Positions 21,984 to 32,918 of a DNA stretch of 56,047 nt are shown one piece after another. Source of the stretch: Saprolegnia diclina VS20 (Eukaryota; Oomycota; Saprolegniomycetes; Saprolegniales; Saprolegniaceae). The translations under genes and the position numbers were made by a program. Numbering within the stretch: the first letter of the stretch is position 1; each line of letters opens with the position of its first letter. The DNA lies in assembly GCF_000281045.1 (NCBI RefSeq), contig NW_008246069.1, forward strand, positions 444,766 to 500,812, written 5' to 3'. Below the pieces are notes generated by a model. It did not search any database and was not told where the DNA came from. It worked only from the letters and a program-made list of their open reading frames with translations.

Positions 21984-23012
21984 TTAGTTGCGGCCGCGCT
22001 TTTGGTTGGTCTTGGACCGCGCCATCTTGCCGGGTCGCTTCCCGCCCTTGGGCGCTGCGTTCCGCTTGCCGACGCCCTCGTTGTTGCGCGAGCGGCTAAA
22101 GGACGACATGTCGTTGGTCGACTTTTTCGAGTTTTTCTTGTCGGCGCGGGTCTTGCCACCCGAGCCCCACTTCTTGTTGGCCACCTCGCGCTTCTTGTTG
22201 ACCTTGGGGCGCTTGGCGTCACGGCCGTCGTCGCCGTCGCGCTTGCGCTTGTTGGCGGCGCCGTCGAGCATCTTGTCAAAGCTGCCATCGTCGTCTTCGA
22301 CAACAGTACCGCCCGAGTTGTTGGTGTTTTTCCGCTTCTTCCACTGCTTGACCGCGTCGAGCGTGTCGTTCTTCTCCTGGAGGCGCTGCTTGGTCTTCTG
22401 CGTCTGGAGCTCCTTCGCCACCTTCTTGTGGGCCTGCGACTTCTTGCGCTCTTCGACGGCCGCAATCTTCTTTTGCTCGTAAATGAGCTTGTCCTTGACA
22501 CGAGCCATATGCGCGTCCGACTTGAGCATCTCAGCAAAGTAGTCGTCCGGGCGCTTGTACGGCAGCTTCTCCTTGAGGAGGCGCGCCTTGGCGTCCTTGA
22601 CCGACGCAAGCGTCTGGTTGTAGAAGGCGACTTCGCGCTTGAGGTCGTCGTGGGCGTTCGAGAGCTCCAGCGGCACCTTGCACGTGTCGAGGGTTTCGGT
22701 CCACGCAAACTTTTGCTTGAGGTCGAGGTCGTTGGCAAGGCGCAGCATCGCGTCCTTGTTGTAGATGGCCGAGGTTTCCGCGGCCGCCTTGGACTGCATC
22801 TCCTCGACAAGGCGGCGCTCAATCTCCTCTTCGTCGTCTTCCTCATCCTCGTCGTCATCATCGTCATGCGAGTCGTCGTCGCGGCGCGCCGACATGACAG
22901 GCGTGTGGAGGATCTCCATCTCGCTCGCGGCTTCGGCGCTCACGAGCTTGGAGACGCTGCGGCCGACGACCGCAAGGCTGTCCTTGGCCTTCTTCGAGCC
23001 CTTCTTCGCCAT
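21984..23012 (-). CDS. EBP2: EBP2, rRNA-processing / 60S biogenesis factor
   Basis: Single exon of 342 codons from MAKKGSKKAK. The family signature is clear: YKRPDDYFAEMLKSDAHM followed by VKDKL and a long Lys/Arg/Glu/Gln-rich coiled segment. An acidic block (DDDDDEDEEDDEEE) precedes the conserved core, and the C terminus is a Lys/Arg/Asn/Gly-rich nucleolar tail ending KTNQKRGRN. EBP2 acts in the nucleolus in 27S pre-rRNA processing and large-subunit assembly. The start is the second in-frame ATG; the first, 36 codons upstream, would add residues unlike the family. A CCGGATAA/TTATCCGA palindrome lies 136 bases upstream. Confidence 0.88.
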   Translation of the reverse strand: MAKKGSKKAKDSLAVVGRSVSKLVSAEAASEMEILHTPVMSARRDDDSHDDDDDEDEEDDEEEIERRLVEEMQSKAAAETSAIYNKDAMLRLANDLDLKQKFAWTETLDTCKVPLELSNAHDDLKREVAFYNQTLASVKDAKARLLKEKLPYKRPDDYFAEMLKSDAHMARVKDKLIYEQKKIAAVEERKKSQAHKKVAKELQTQKTKQRLQEKNDTLDAVKQWKKRKNTNNSGGTVVEDDDGSFDKMLDGAANKRKRDGDDGRDAKRPKVNKKREVANKKWGSGGKTRADKKNSKKSTNDMSSFSRSRNNEGVGKRNAAPKGGKRPGKMARSKTNQKRGRN

Positions 23013-23520
23013 CTTCAAGTATACGAAAATGACATTCGCCGAAATTGCACCAATCGGCCCGTTCAACCAACCATTCGTATTGGAGCGCTCGGAATCCGCG
23101 GCAACGATTGGCCCATTCAAGATCTAACGAGCCAATCCACAGGCGTTTTATCCGAATCCATCCGGATAACGGGGTTTCAGCAACAATGCATCGGGCCAAG
23201 CGGCGCGGTGCGGGCGAGCGACGTGCAATGACATTCTCTCCTGGCGCGGCTGCAGGCTGCACTTATGACCAAGAAGGTATATTCTTGCTTGCGGTCTACA
23301 ACCTGTCTACCTAGCGCAAGACGCTGTATAGCGAGGCCTACCGACTCGAATCGCGGGGCGTAGGGCAGTACGACCCACGATGCCAGGTCCGCAGAGCTCA
23401 ACCCGGAGCGACATACACGACACCAACCTCGCACCAGTGCTATATTAGAGCTACTGGGTTCGTAGGCTGCTTTTGTGTCCCAAAAGTGTTTAACGCAAGT
23501 TTACCATCACATTATCGAGT
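23013..23520. other. Intergenic region with the EBP2 promoter
   Basis: Several CCAAT boxes on both strands between 23040 and 23140, then the palindrome at 23148-23169. From 23200 to 23520 I see no gene. Confidence 0.45.
23148..23169. promoter_or_regulatory. TTATCCGA-N6-CCGGATAA palindrome
   Basis: Imperfect inverted repeat upstream of EBP2, the same type as those at 30626, 34928 and 48303. Confidence 0.5.
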
Positions 23521-25518
23521 TTACCCGACACATGACCCACGCGTAAAGGTAAACTGCTTGGACGGCGCAAGGCGACAGGAACTGGGCGGCTGAATGTCGT
23601 TGCTTTTGATTTGCCCGAGGATCTTGGGTGCATACGGTCTCCAGCGGGGCGGCAAGAGCGCTGCAAGGAAGTCGTAGACGCTCACGAGGCACAAGACCCC
23701 GTCGTCGTCGTTTTTTGCAGCAGCTTCCGTGAGCACGCGGCGGGTCGCTGGCTTAGCCGCCAACGCGACAAAGCCCAAGCGGGCTACCATGCTCGGCTTG
23801 CAAAAGAGTCGATGGCCAATGCGCACCGTGTCAGCGGCATCGAACGGCAGCGTTGTCGTCCAGTGCGGAGCGCCACAGACCTTGATGAAGACATTGTCTT
23901 TGGTCCAGTTGGCGTCAAGAAGCCACTTGTCACTAAAGAACCGCAACTTGCAGACGCCATAGACCACACTCGCAATATAGCAAACCGCGAGCCATCCAAA
24001 GATGGCGGGTAATACACCATTGATCGCAGGCGGAATCGCAGCGGTAGCATACGCACCGCATGCACAGTCTTGCCCGTCCAAGTGCAATGTGAGGATGTTG
24101 GATACAGAGGCCAGCATATCTTTGTACATTGTGTCGTGCCGAGGTAGCAGATCAAAGAAGAGGGCGAGAAGCCCGGCGTACAAGAGCACCGAAGCAGAAC
24201 TGGGTACGAGTCGATAGCGCAGCAGTGCGCGTGGACTCGGAATCGACGAGACAAAAAAGCTAAGCCACAATATACCCCACGCAAAGAGCATGGCGACGAC
24301 GACGACGGCGCAAAACCACACCACTTCACCATATGTCGACGACGCGTCATAGAGCCGGCCAACATCGATAAAGATGGCGGCAGGGTACGCGGTGGCGACG
24401 CCGATACCGAGAAGCCCACGTCGGCGCTCCAAGCTCGAGATGAAGTCATAGGTGAGCACCGGCTTGTGCTGCAGGACGCCACGGACCCCTTGGAGCGTCG
24501 TGATGATGTCGGCCGAGCACCCAATGAGCGTCACCGCCACCAAGATCAAGTGCAGCAACTCAATCTCCAACGCATTCGCGACCGAATGTCCACACGCCTT
24601 GCCCGTGACGACAGCAATTTTCGAATACTCACCATAGCACCAGCCTGGCTGGCCTTGCACCTTTGTTGATACGTCGACGATCTGTGCCGTGCACGACGCT
24701 TCGATACCGTAGTGCGCACCGAGCGGTGTCGAGCGCAAAATGGCGTTGGCACCATCCGCATACGACTGCGAGCTCCCATCGACACCGACGAGGACACGCG
24801 CGACGTCGTCAACGACACGCGTTTCAATGTCGTCGCTGTCGACAAACATGGTCGTTTGGTTCATTGACGCGTCTGCAAAAACCGTCAAAAGGTACGCGCC
24901 TTGGGGGTAGACTTCGTCGACAGTAGCGCCTTCGAGGAGAACAAGACCAGCGATGGGCTGACCTCCGTGTTTTGGGTTGCATTCTGGATAGCTGTTGTAG
25001 CCCATGAGCAGCTGGACCGACGCAGAGGACTTGTCATTGCAGCCGACGACGCACGTTGTGACGTAGAGCGTTGATGCCGGCGGGACATCAAGGAGGTGTG
25101 CGAGCTGGTTGCCGGTTGCGATCCACGCAGCGGGCGTCGCAAGTAAGCTCCACTCGTCACGCGAGCACGAGTTGGGGGCAAACCCACTCGACGTCAGACG
25201 ACACGTCTGCGAGAGCGGGCGATAGACGTCGTTCGCCGCGCTATAGAAGAGGAGCCGTCGGTTCAATGCGCCAGCACCTATCGCGACGAAGCTTGTCGAC
25301 AACGAGAACGAGACTGAGATGTAGGCCGTGAGGTTAGCGAGGAGCCGTGACCAGACTTTGAACGAGGCGCGCTTCTTTGCGTCGGTGGACGGCGTGGCGT
25401 AGGCGCGGGTGCCACTGGAGAACCACGAGGCGCCCAGCGTACTAGTAGCGGTGTGCAGCGCGCTGTGGGGCATCGGCGGCGTACCAAGCGATTCGAGTGT
25501 GAGCCTGCGAAACCGCAT
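23521..25518 (-). CDS. Multispanning membrane protein, family not recognised (copy 1)
   Basis: Uninterrupted frame of about 665 codons from ATG 25518 (MRFRRLTLESLG). Hydrophobic segments: one after the N-terminal region (ANLTAYISVSFSLSTSFVAI), then after a large hydrophilic, Cys-containing loop several more (LILVAVTLIGCSADI, VVVVAMLFAWGILWLSFF, LYAGLLALFFDLL, AIFGWLAVCYIASVVYGV). The loop of about 250 residues is probably extracytoplasmic, with conserved Cys and the stretch CVVGCNDKSSASVQLLMG. The C terminus is soluble and ends FTRGSCVG. A paralogue lies inverted at 35818-37743. I know no named family; a lineage-specific receptor or surface protein is only a guess. The frame extends 19 codons upstream without another ATG. 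Confidence 0.65.
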   Translation of the reverse strand: MRFRRLTLESLGTPPMPHSALHTATSTLGASWFSSGTRAYATPSTDAKKRASFKVWSRLLANLTAYISVSFSLSTSFVAIGAGALNRRLLFYSAANDVYRPLSQTCRLTSSGFAPNSCSRDEWSLLATPAAWIATGNQLAHLLDVPPASTLYVTTCVVGCNDKSSASVQLLMGYNSYPECNPKHGGQPIAGLVLLEGATVDEVYPQGAYLLTVFADASMNQTTMFVDSDDIETRVVDDVARVLVGVDGSSQSYADGANAILRSTPLGAHYGIEASCTAQIVDVSTKVQGQPGWCYGEYSKIAVVTGKACGHSVANALEIELLHLILVAVTLIGCSADIITTLQGVRGVLQHKPVLTYDFISSLERRRGLLGIGVATAYPAAIFIDVGRLYDASSTYGEVVWFCAVVVVAMLFAWGILWLSFFVSSIPSPRALLRYRLVPSSASVLLYAGLLALFFDLLPRHDTMYKDMLASVSNILTLHLDGQDCACGAYATAAIPPAINGVLPAIFGWLAVCYIASVVYGVCKLRFFSDKWLLDANWTKDNVFIKVCGAPHWTTTLPFDAADTVRIGHRLFCKPSMVARLGFVALAAKPATRRVLTEAAAKNDDDGVLCLVSVYDFLAALLPPRWRPYAPKILGQIKSNDIQPPSSCRLAPSKQFTFTRGSCVG

Positions 25519-26377
25519 TGTGATAACAATAGACAATGCTGCAACGTCCACGACACCAGTGCAAAATAACCTCACCCAGTAGCTACGAAACGGCGTTCGA
25601 TTGCTCGTTTACAGCCGCTCATTCGTGGTATTTCCTGGTGGACTCCTAAATGACTACTGCGCCACAGCACAAACAATACACATGTATCTGCGTCCTTGCT
25701 GTTGTCGGCTGCAATCATTATTTTTCGAAAACAATTGTGATTTGGTGGTTTCGTGATGCGACGGATCGAACCTTGTTGTAAGGACACACTGGAGGCTTAG
25801 AGAGTAGATACGAACTATGAGGCAAGTCCAAAAGTGAATTACAAGAGCTCGCGAGGAGAAGCGCGAGCTCGCTTAGACTTCGGCGCTAGCCGCCGAGCTA
25901 ACAACCAACCGAGTAACCGGTGGTGGCCTTGAGCTGTCGTGTCCATGGCTCACCTGCGGACACGCGAACCGATCTTGACAGCAGTTGTCCGTCTTGGATG
26001 GCGGTTACCGCGGTCAGTCGTTACAGTAGTACTATGTTGTGGCGTCCATTAAAGTCGCTTTTGCTGTGGATCCAACACACTTGACTGTACAATTTTACAG
26101 TACTAAGAACTTAGCGCCTGCGACTGCTTTGTATCATGTTGGCTGCTCAATCGTATGCTCCCTGTCGTGTGCTAGCGCTCGTCGGCAAGGCGTCGTAAGG
26201 CACCATCGGCTCTGGATATGCTGGACTCTAGCGACATTAATCTCGGGCGCGTTCCCAACGTCCTCAGTACAGACTTCGTTGAAGGGTCAACATGGACAAA
26301 TCGTGCAGAGTAGATGCAAGGTATTCAAATTTAGAAAAACGATATTCAACTTCCTGGCAGTGCCTAGGAGTACTTCT
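25519..26377. other. Intergenic region, nothing recognised
   Basis: 860 bases between two minus-strand genes. Only short GC-rich inverted stretches near 25846-25900 (GAGCTCGCG types). It should contain the promoter of the membrane protein gene and the 3' end of the ABC transporter transcript. Confidence 0.4.
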
Positions 26378-29300
26378 TTACCGCTTGGTGTGGTTGATGT
26401 ACCGGAGCGCGAGCAACGCGAGGAGTCGGAAAAAGAAGATGCAGCCAACGACGACAAGGATGTCCATGAGCGCGTCGTCGTAGTACATTTCGTACGTAAA
26501 CTCGATGAACTCCTTGACGGTGATGCTGGTCGCATTCATTTGCTGGAGCAAACTCGGCGGCACGTTCTTGAGCGTCTGGCACCCGAGTTGTGTCTTGTCG
26601 CCCGTGCATTTCGCCAGTGTCTGCGACGTCAGAATCGCCACCGAGTACTTTGGCGGCACGATCGTGTAGAGCCAGCGGTAACCACTCGGGATCTCGGACG
26701 CGATCGGCGTGACACCCATGAAGAGGAAGAAGATCGAGTTGAGGAGGATGCCGGCGAGCGTGGCGACCTCAATCGACGGCATCGCGTACGCCATCATCTG
26801 GCCCATGTAGACGTTCATCAAGACCATGAGCGTGAGGTTGAAGCCGTAGTAGACACACGCGCCCACCGACTCGTTCAGACCCACAAACGGGTAGTAAATG
26901 GCCGTGAAAACGAACGTCGAGACAATCGAGTACGGGATCTCAACGAGCGTCGCGCCGACAAAGTACCACAGCGAATTGTACGTCTGCGCGGCGCGCTCGC
27001 GGTAGAACGACGCGCGCTCTTCGCCAGCGAGCGGAATCACGCTGTTGAACGAGATCAACCCGACAAAGATGGACGTGAGGAAGATCATGCCGACGCCGCC
27101 GGTGGCACCCGAGAAGGTCGTAAAGTCGACGACGCGGAAGACGAGGCCAAAGAGCACCGCGAGGAAGATCGAGATGAAGATGCGCGTGTTGCAGTACGAC
27201 GGCGTGCGCCAGTACACGCGGAAGAAGCGCTGCGTCACCATCTTGAATTGGGTCGACGAGGACGCGGCGCGCTTGTTGGCAAACGTCAGCTCGGGCAACG
27301 ACGGGTGGACGTTGGCGTGAATCGCAAGCGACGCAGTGAGGTTCCGGCGCTCTTCGGACGCGTTGAAGATCTGCACATAGTCCTTCGGGTGGGCGTTCTT
27401 GCTCTCAACGCCAGCGCCAATGACCTCGAGCATCCACGTCGCGGGGTTGGCCTCGTCGGAAAGGGCTGGCGTGTCGGGAATCGCCTGGAAGTACTCGATC
27501 AAATGGCTCGCTTTCGCGCCGAGGTCGCCAAAGAAGACGGTCTCGCCGCCGCGCTTGAGGAGGAGGAGCGAGTCAAACATCTCGAACACCTCGGCCGATG
27601 GCTGGTGGATCGTGCAGACGACCGTGCGACCTGTTGAGGCAATCTTGCGGATGCCGGTCATGATGATCTTGGCCGAGCGCGCATCAAGGCCGGACGTTGG
27701 TTCATCGAGGAAGAGCACAGACGGCGCGGCCGCGAGCTCGACACCGATCGTCAAGCGCTTCATCTGCTCGACCGACGCGCCGCGGATGATCTTGTCACCG
27801 AGGTGCTTCATGTCGAGAAGCTCGAGACATTCTTCAGCAAATGCCAACTTGTCCGCCTCGGGAATCTCGTCCGACTGCCGCAGCATCGCGCTAAACTGGA
27901 ACGCCTCGCGGAACGTTGCTGCTTCCGAGTGGATGTCCATCTGCTCGCAGTAGCCGGTCGACCGGCGGATCGCAAGGTCGGTGGCCGGGTACCCGTTCAA
28001 AAGAATGCTGCCTTCGATCTTGCCGCCCGTCTTGCGACCGGCAATGACNNNNNNNNNNNNNNNNNNNNNNNNNNNNNNNNNNNNNNNNNNNNNNNNNNNN
28101 NNNNNNNNNNNNNNNNNNNNNNNNNNNNNNNNNNNNNNNNNNNNNNNNNNNNNNNNNNNNNNNNNNNNNNNNNNNNNNNNNNNNNNNNNNNNNNNNNNNN
28201 NNNNNNNNNNNNNNNNNNNNNNNNNNNNNNNNNNNNNNNNNNNNNNNNNNNNNNNNNNNNNNNNNNNNNNNNNNNNNNNNNNNNNNNNNNNNNNNNNNNN
28301 NNNNNNNNNNNNNNNNNNNNNNNNNNNNNNNNNNNNNNNNNNNNNNNNNNNNNNNNNNNNNNNNNNNNNNNNNNNNNNNNNNNNNNNNNNNNNNNNNNNN
28401 NNNNNNNNNNNNNNNNNNNNNNNNNNNNNNNNNNNNNNNNNNNNNNNNNNNNNNNNNNNNNNNNNNNNNNNNNNNNNNNNNNNNNNNNNNNNNNNNNNNN
28501 NNNNNNNNNNNNNNNNNNNNNNNNNNNNNNNNNNNNNNNNNNNNNNNNNNNNNGTACAAACACGTTTGGAACTCGGACGCCGAGTACTGGTTGATGGCCA
28601 AGGCGCGGATGCACCACGCGAGCGGGTCGATCCAGTAGATCCAAACGAGGTAGTCGGGCATATCGGCCGACGACATGACAAAGCCCGAAAAGAGGATGTA
28701 GAAGAGCACCGACACCATCGAGACGGGCTGTGCGACGTTGAGGTTGGGCGAAATCGACGCGAGAAAGAAGAACCACGTCGTGAACGCGAGGTTGGTCACA
28801 TACAGGAGGAGGAGGTACGTCAAGAACGCACCAACGCTCGACGTGAAGCCCGTGACCCAGTACATGACCGAGCCAAAGAGGATCGTCTCCAGAAACGCAA
28901 ACGGCACTTGGGTCGTGCACTGCGCCAAAATGAACGACGACGTGCGGAAGAAATTGGCGCGCTTTTGCTTGTAAAAGATTTCGCGCGCTTCGACGATCGC
29001 CGGGATCATGGGCAGCTGCCCGAGCGCGAGGAAGAGGACCGTCATAAAGATGACGCCAAGCACCATGATGATCTGGTCGGCGTTGACTTGGTAGAACGAC
29101 GTCGAGTAGAGGAAGGCCATGACCAGCACCATGATGATGCGGCTCACGACAAACTCGCGGTTCCGCAGAAAGACCATCACTTGGCGCTGGACTAGCGCTT
29201 TCGTGCTCGCCCCAAACGGCACGCGGTACGCCGGCAACGTCGCGAGGTGTGACGTCGCGGCGTCGACAAGCACCGGGTCCGTGGGTGCCGCGAGGTGCGA

Positions 29301-30458
29301 TAGCATCGCGGCAAAGATCGCCGACTCTTTAAAGACTGACGCGTATTCGGCCGGTGTGCGCGGCGTGTGCGCGTCGATGCTGTGGGCGACGAGGTACTGG
29401 TCCTGCTCGGGTGTGCCGAGATCGAGAAGAAAGTCGGCGACATCGCGGTGCAAAGGGCACTTGAACCCGAGCGACTCAAAATACGCCAAGCACGTGGCGC
29501 GCGGACCATGGTACATGACATGGCCTTCGTTGAGGAGGAGGACATCGTCGAACAGGTTGTAGACTTCGGGCGACGGCTGCAACAAGGCAATCACAATCGT
29601 CTTCTTGAGCGACGCGGCCATGCCTTTTTGCGCCTTGACAATGTCGAACGTCGCCGCCGAGTCGAGACCCGTGCTGATCTCGTCCATGAACGACACCATC
29701 TTCATGCCAAACTCCATCTCGCCGACCGTCACGCGCTTGCGCTCGCCGCCCGAGACACCGCGGAGCATGCCGTTGCCGACGATCGTGTCTTCGCAGATCT
29801 TGAGACCCATCTGGCGCGTGATGATGTCGGGGTAAACATGGTACAAGGACTGGATCACGGCTTTGGCCTGCGCGTTCTCGTCCGGCGAGCCGTGCGTAAG
29901 CGAGTCGAGGAGACGGGGCGGCACCGCGGCACCACCGCTGCACGCGTGACCAAAGGCGAGCGTCTCTTTCACCGTCAAGCTTGCGTAATTGAAGTCGCGC
30001 TGGCTCACATACGACGCAAACTGCGGCAGCGTGTTGCCAACGACCTCGAGCGCCGCGCCGTTGTATGTGACGTGACCGCCAATCGAAATGTTCTTTTCCA
30101 TCGGGAAGCGACCCGAGAGGAGCTTCATGAGTGAGGACTTGCCCGAGCCGGGTTGACCGAGCACGAGTGTCGTCGTGCGCGGCTTGAAGACGCCGGTCAT
30201 CGGATGCAAAATGTCCTTGCGAATCGAACGCTTGGCGCTGAAGAGGCCCATGACCCCCTTCGTGACATCGTTCAACAAGGTCGGGAGTTCGTGGCCGTCC
30301 TTGGTCGCCACAGCCATGTCAGCGGCAATCGCGAGGTCCTGGAATCGAATTTCAAGTTGCGGAAGTGTCTTGCCGAGCGACGCTTCGAGCTGCGCCGCCA
30401 AGGTGGCGTGGAAGGAGTCCGAGCCGTCCTTGAGCAAGGTGTCTGCCGCGTGTGCCAT
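26378..30458 (-). CDS. PDR-type (ABCG) full-size ABC transporter, gapped
   Basis: ATP-driven exporter of the pleiotropic drug resistance type, plasma membrane. Order: NBD1 with Walker A GQPGSGKSS, signature VSGGERKRVTVGE and Walker B VVSFMDEISTGLD; first membrane domain (for example VLVMAFLYSTSFYQV, VSMVSVLFYILFSGFVMS); then NBD2 and a second membrane domain ending YINHTKR. In NBD2 the usual signature is ASVEQMKRLTIGVEL, and VLFLDEPTSGLDARSA is the Walker B. This (NBD-TMD)2 layout is the PDR arrangement. The 505-base N run covers the linker and the NBD2 Walker A. Flanking frames differ by one, so the gap length is probably approximate or hides an intron. The start is taken as MAHAADTLL at 30458; an in-frame ATG at 30500 (MDLTEK) is possible. 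Product about 1,360 residues. A perfect palindrome at 30626-30648 lies upstream. Confidence 0.93.
28049..28553. other. Assembly gap (N run)
   Basis: 505 undetermined bases inside the ABC transporter gene. The length is not a multiple of three and the reading frame changes across it. Confidence 0.99.
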
Positions 30459-31525
30459 CGTCAGAGAAAATGGAAAAATGATCTTTTCTGTCAGATCCAT
30501 GTCGTGTGGACACAAGTATGTTTGCCAGTACGAGGAGCCAACATTGGTAGACGATTCGGTCAGATCGTTATGCCCCCATCGACGCGTTGATGATTAGTAC
30601 GGCGTAGTTGATCGCGCGAGGAGCTGTATCCGGACAAATGCCGGATACGCAAGCCCAGAGTGACGGTCAATTGGCGGCAACGGTTGTTGGTGTCGAACTC
30701 GGTGGAATTCGATGCACTACAACAGACTGATTTGATGGAGCAGACTGCATGTGCCCGTAATCGCTGACTATGGTAGTCATCCCAAATGTTGGTTGGTGCT
30801 CCCACCAATCAGATGTGACTAACTACATAACGCCAGACAAAGCTTGCACAAGGGAACATGTAGAGCTCCGTCGCAGTTTTGTCGCCCTGTGAAGTAACAC
30901 AGCGCATTCAAGCGAATTTAGTATGCAACGTGACCTATACTGCAGTGGTGCATGGATGATGCGAGGTTGGCGCATCGTAAGCGTTCCGCGAACCAATAGC
31001 TTGCGATGTCGGTGTCGAAGATCAAAGCGAGCTCCTTTATGGCGGCCGGCGCGCTCTTGCCAAAGCGCTGCTCTTCCACGAGCTTGGCGTGAAGCGCCCG
31101 GGGCGACCCGACTTGGGTCACGATCGTGTGAAGATCTCGGAGGAAGCGTCCAGGGATGGAGTACCTCCGCTTCCAGCCTCGGCGGGGCTGACAATTTGTT
31201 GCTAACCTCATGGCCCTTCAGATCCCGGAACGCAGTTGACACGAGTGCACTCCTTTGTTGAATTGGAGCAGTCCCAAGTGGAAGCTTACGCAAAAAATGT
31301 CTTTGGACAGTTGACCACAAAGGATTCGTGGTTGCTTGGTTTCAGAACGTCGTCGTCGTTTGTTAAATACTTGACGGCGTCCATGGGCGCAGAATATTTA
31401 CTTTCAGCCAGGCAGTGTTCGTTGAACCGAGTGCCAGTTGGCACTCGACAAGGACGAAATTACACCTCAGCGCACTGTAAAATTGGTCTCTTTGATTATC
31501 TTTGTACTGTGTCTTTGACAGAAAA
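30459..31525. other. Intergenic region between the ABC transporter and tRNA-Thr
   Basis: Contains the palindrome at 30626-30648. A minus-strand frame near 30918-31211 has a protein-like stretch (SAPAAIKELALIFDTDIASY) but no recognisable domain or convincing start; it could be a gene relic. No other gene. Confidence 0.4.
30626..30648. promoter_or_regulatory. Perfect palindrome GTATCCGG-N7-CCGGATAC
   Basis: Both 8-base arms match exactly, with spacer ACAAATG. It lies 168 bases upstream of the ABC transporter ATG. A dimeric transcription-factor site is inferred from symmetry and recurrence. Confidence 0.65.
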
Positions 31526-31597
31526 GCCCCTATAGCTCAGTGGTAGAGCGCCTGCTTCGTAAGCAGAAGGTCGGTGGTTCGATCCCGCCTGGGGGCT
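31526..31597 (+). tRNA. tRNA-Thr (anticodon CGT)
   Basis: 72 bases, no intron. The acceptor stem GCCCCTA pairs with TGGGGGC including one G-U pair; the D arm has GCTC AGTGGTA GAGC; the anticodon stem CTGCT/AGCAG closes loop TTCGTAA with anticodon CGT; the T arm is GGTGG TTCGATC CCGCC. The discriminator base is T. CCA is not encoded, as expected for a eukaryotic nuclear tRNA. The A box (TAGCTCAGTGG) and B box (GGTTCGATCC) are both present for RNA polymerase III. Confidence 0.96.
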
Positions 31598-32149
31598 AAG
31601 CTCTTAACTCATTCCGAAATGGTTGAGAGGAAATTTTTTATTGTACTTGCGGTCGAACCGGAATTGCTTTTTGTCAAGCAGAAGAGCTCGAGATGGCAAA
31701 CGCTTTGCATCGGTAATCTATCTTCGTGTCTCTCGCTCGTTCGGTCGTCGAAAGAGACAGATACCGTCCTTTGCCGATGCACCGGCACGTCGTCATCGTG
31801 ACTATGAATAGTGCTCGCTCCAGTGCCCCGAATATAATTCGAGACAAATGAACCGTTGACTGGGTCGACGAAACAAGAACCACCTTCAATGATGGAACGC
31901 TGAGTTGATAGCCACGCTCACAGACACGCAAATAATGCCGGACCTTAGTATAATAAACGAACAGTGGCAGTAGTCATTGCACATACCAACACCAGTGGCA
32001 AGTTGGCTCGGAACCAAATTCACACTCACACGTGCTTCGACTTTCCTCTAAAAGTTGCAATTGCCAATGGACTCTAGCTTGTGTTCTCTTATCGAAGGAA
32101 GCGTTCAAGGACCACACCGTCGATGCCAAAAAAATGGGCACCGAATGCC
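31598..32149. other. Intergenic region downstream of the tRNA
   Basis: A short T run (TTTTTTA near 31635) about 40 bases after the tRNA could end RNA polymerase III transcription. No gene otherwise. Confidence 0.4.
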
Positions 32150-32790
32150 ACCACCCATGGAATGTAGTGAGCGATCGGGCCAAGGCCCGCCAGGCTCGTG
32201 CTGCAAGCTCTACGCCAGCGGTGGTGTCGATACGTCCCGCTCTCGGTACAAGGTCGACTACTTTTCGCGGCAAGCCGTTACTCGTCCTGGGGCATGGCGA
32301 CAACCTCTACTGGGACAGCGCAGGGCCAAGCGACATTCAGTATCGCATGCAAGAGGCTGGCGAGTGGTGTACAACCAGTCGGCATCAAGTGGGTCAACGT
32401 TGTGGGGAGTCACGACATTGGCGGCTCGGACTTTATTTGCGGCGAGCGAGACAATGCGTATCGCGAGTGCAAGGACACGGCCGAGATGCTCTAGTACCTC
32501 AACCTCAAGTTTTCGCTGCAGCAAAGCTACAATAGCCCGAAGGCGGATCGGTGGCTTTTGAAAGATCACTACTACCTCGAGAGTGACGTCAAGGACGGAT
32601 TCACGGTCGAAATCTACAACGTTGACACCAACTACGCTGAGTCGCACGGTGCAAGCCAAGCCTGCTGCCAGTGCTATGGCTACACGCGCAGAATGGCGTC
32701 AATCCCAGCGGCGGTGTCTGCATCAGCGTCGCGCCCGGGAAACTTCTCTGCGTCAACGGCAATGTTGCCTTGTACCAACCGTGCTTGAGC
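32150..32790 (+). pseudogene. Metallophosphatase (purple acid phosphatase-like) pseudogene
   Basis: Family motifs survive in two frames. GDNLYWDSAGPSDI corresponds to the GDNFY metal-site motif. After a frameshift come VNVVGSHDIGGSDFICGERD (the GNHD motif, with Asn changed to Ser), FSLQQSYNSPKADRWLLKDH and VEIYNVDTNYAESHG. An in-frame TAG at 32492-32494 interrupts the second part. The 5' end, including a signal peptide and first metal motif, is not recognisable. Members are secreted or vacuolar phosphoesterases using a two-metal site. With a frameshift, a stop and an altered catalytic Asn this copy is dead. An intron could hide the frameshift but not the stop inside a conserved stretch. Confidence 0.7.
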
Positions 32791-32918
32791 GCGATCGAGG
32801 TGTAGGGCCACCAGACTCACTGATCCACGCGGCCAAAGATATCGCGAATGTCGACACAAGTTGCCTTCAAGATGCGTACAATGTACAATGTATCACGCGA
32901 TAAATAGCGACGGCAGCC

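Noticed and set aside
22002-23231. 409-codon plus-strand frame over EBP2
   Set aside because: Leu/Val/Arg-rich mirror of the Lys/Glu-rich EBP2 sequence.
26039-27637. 532-codon plus-strand frame antisense to the ABC transporter
   Set aside because: Arg/Glu/Asp/Val-rich shadow of the transporter's codons; the other strand has clear NBD and membrane motifs.
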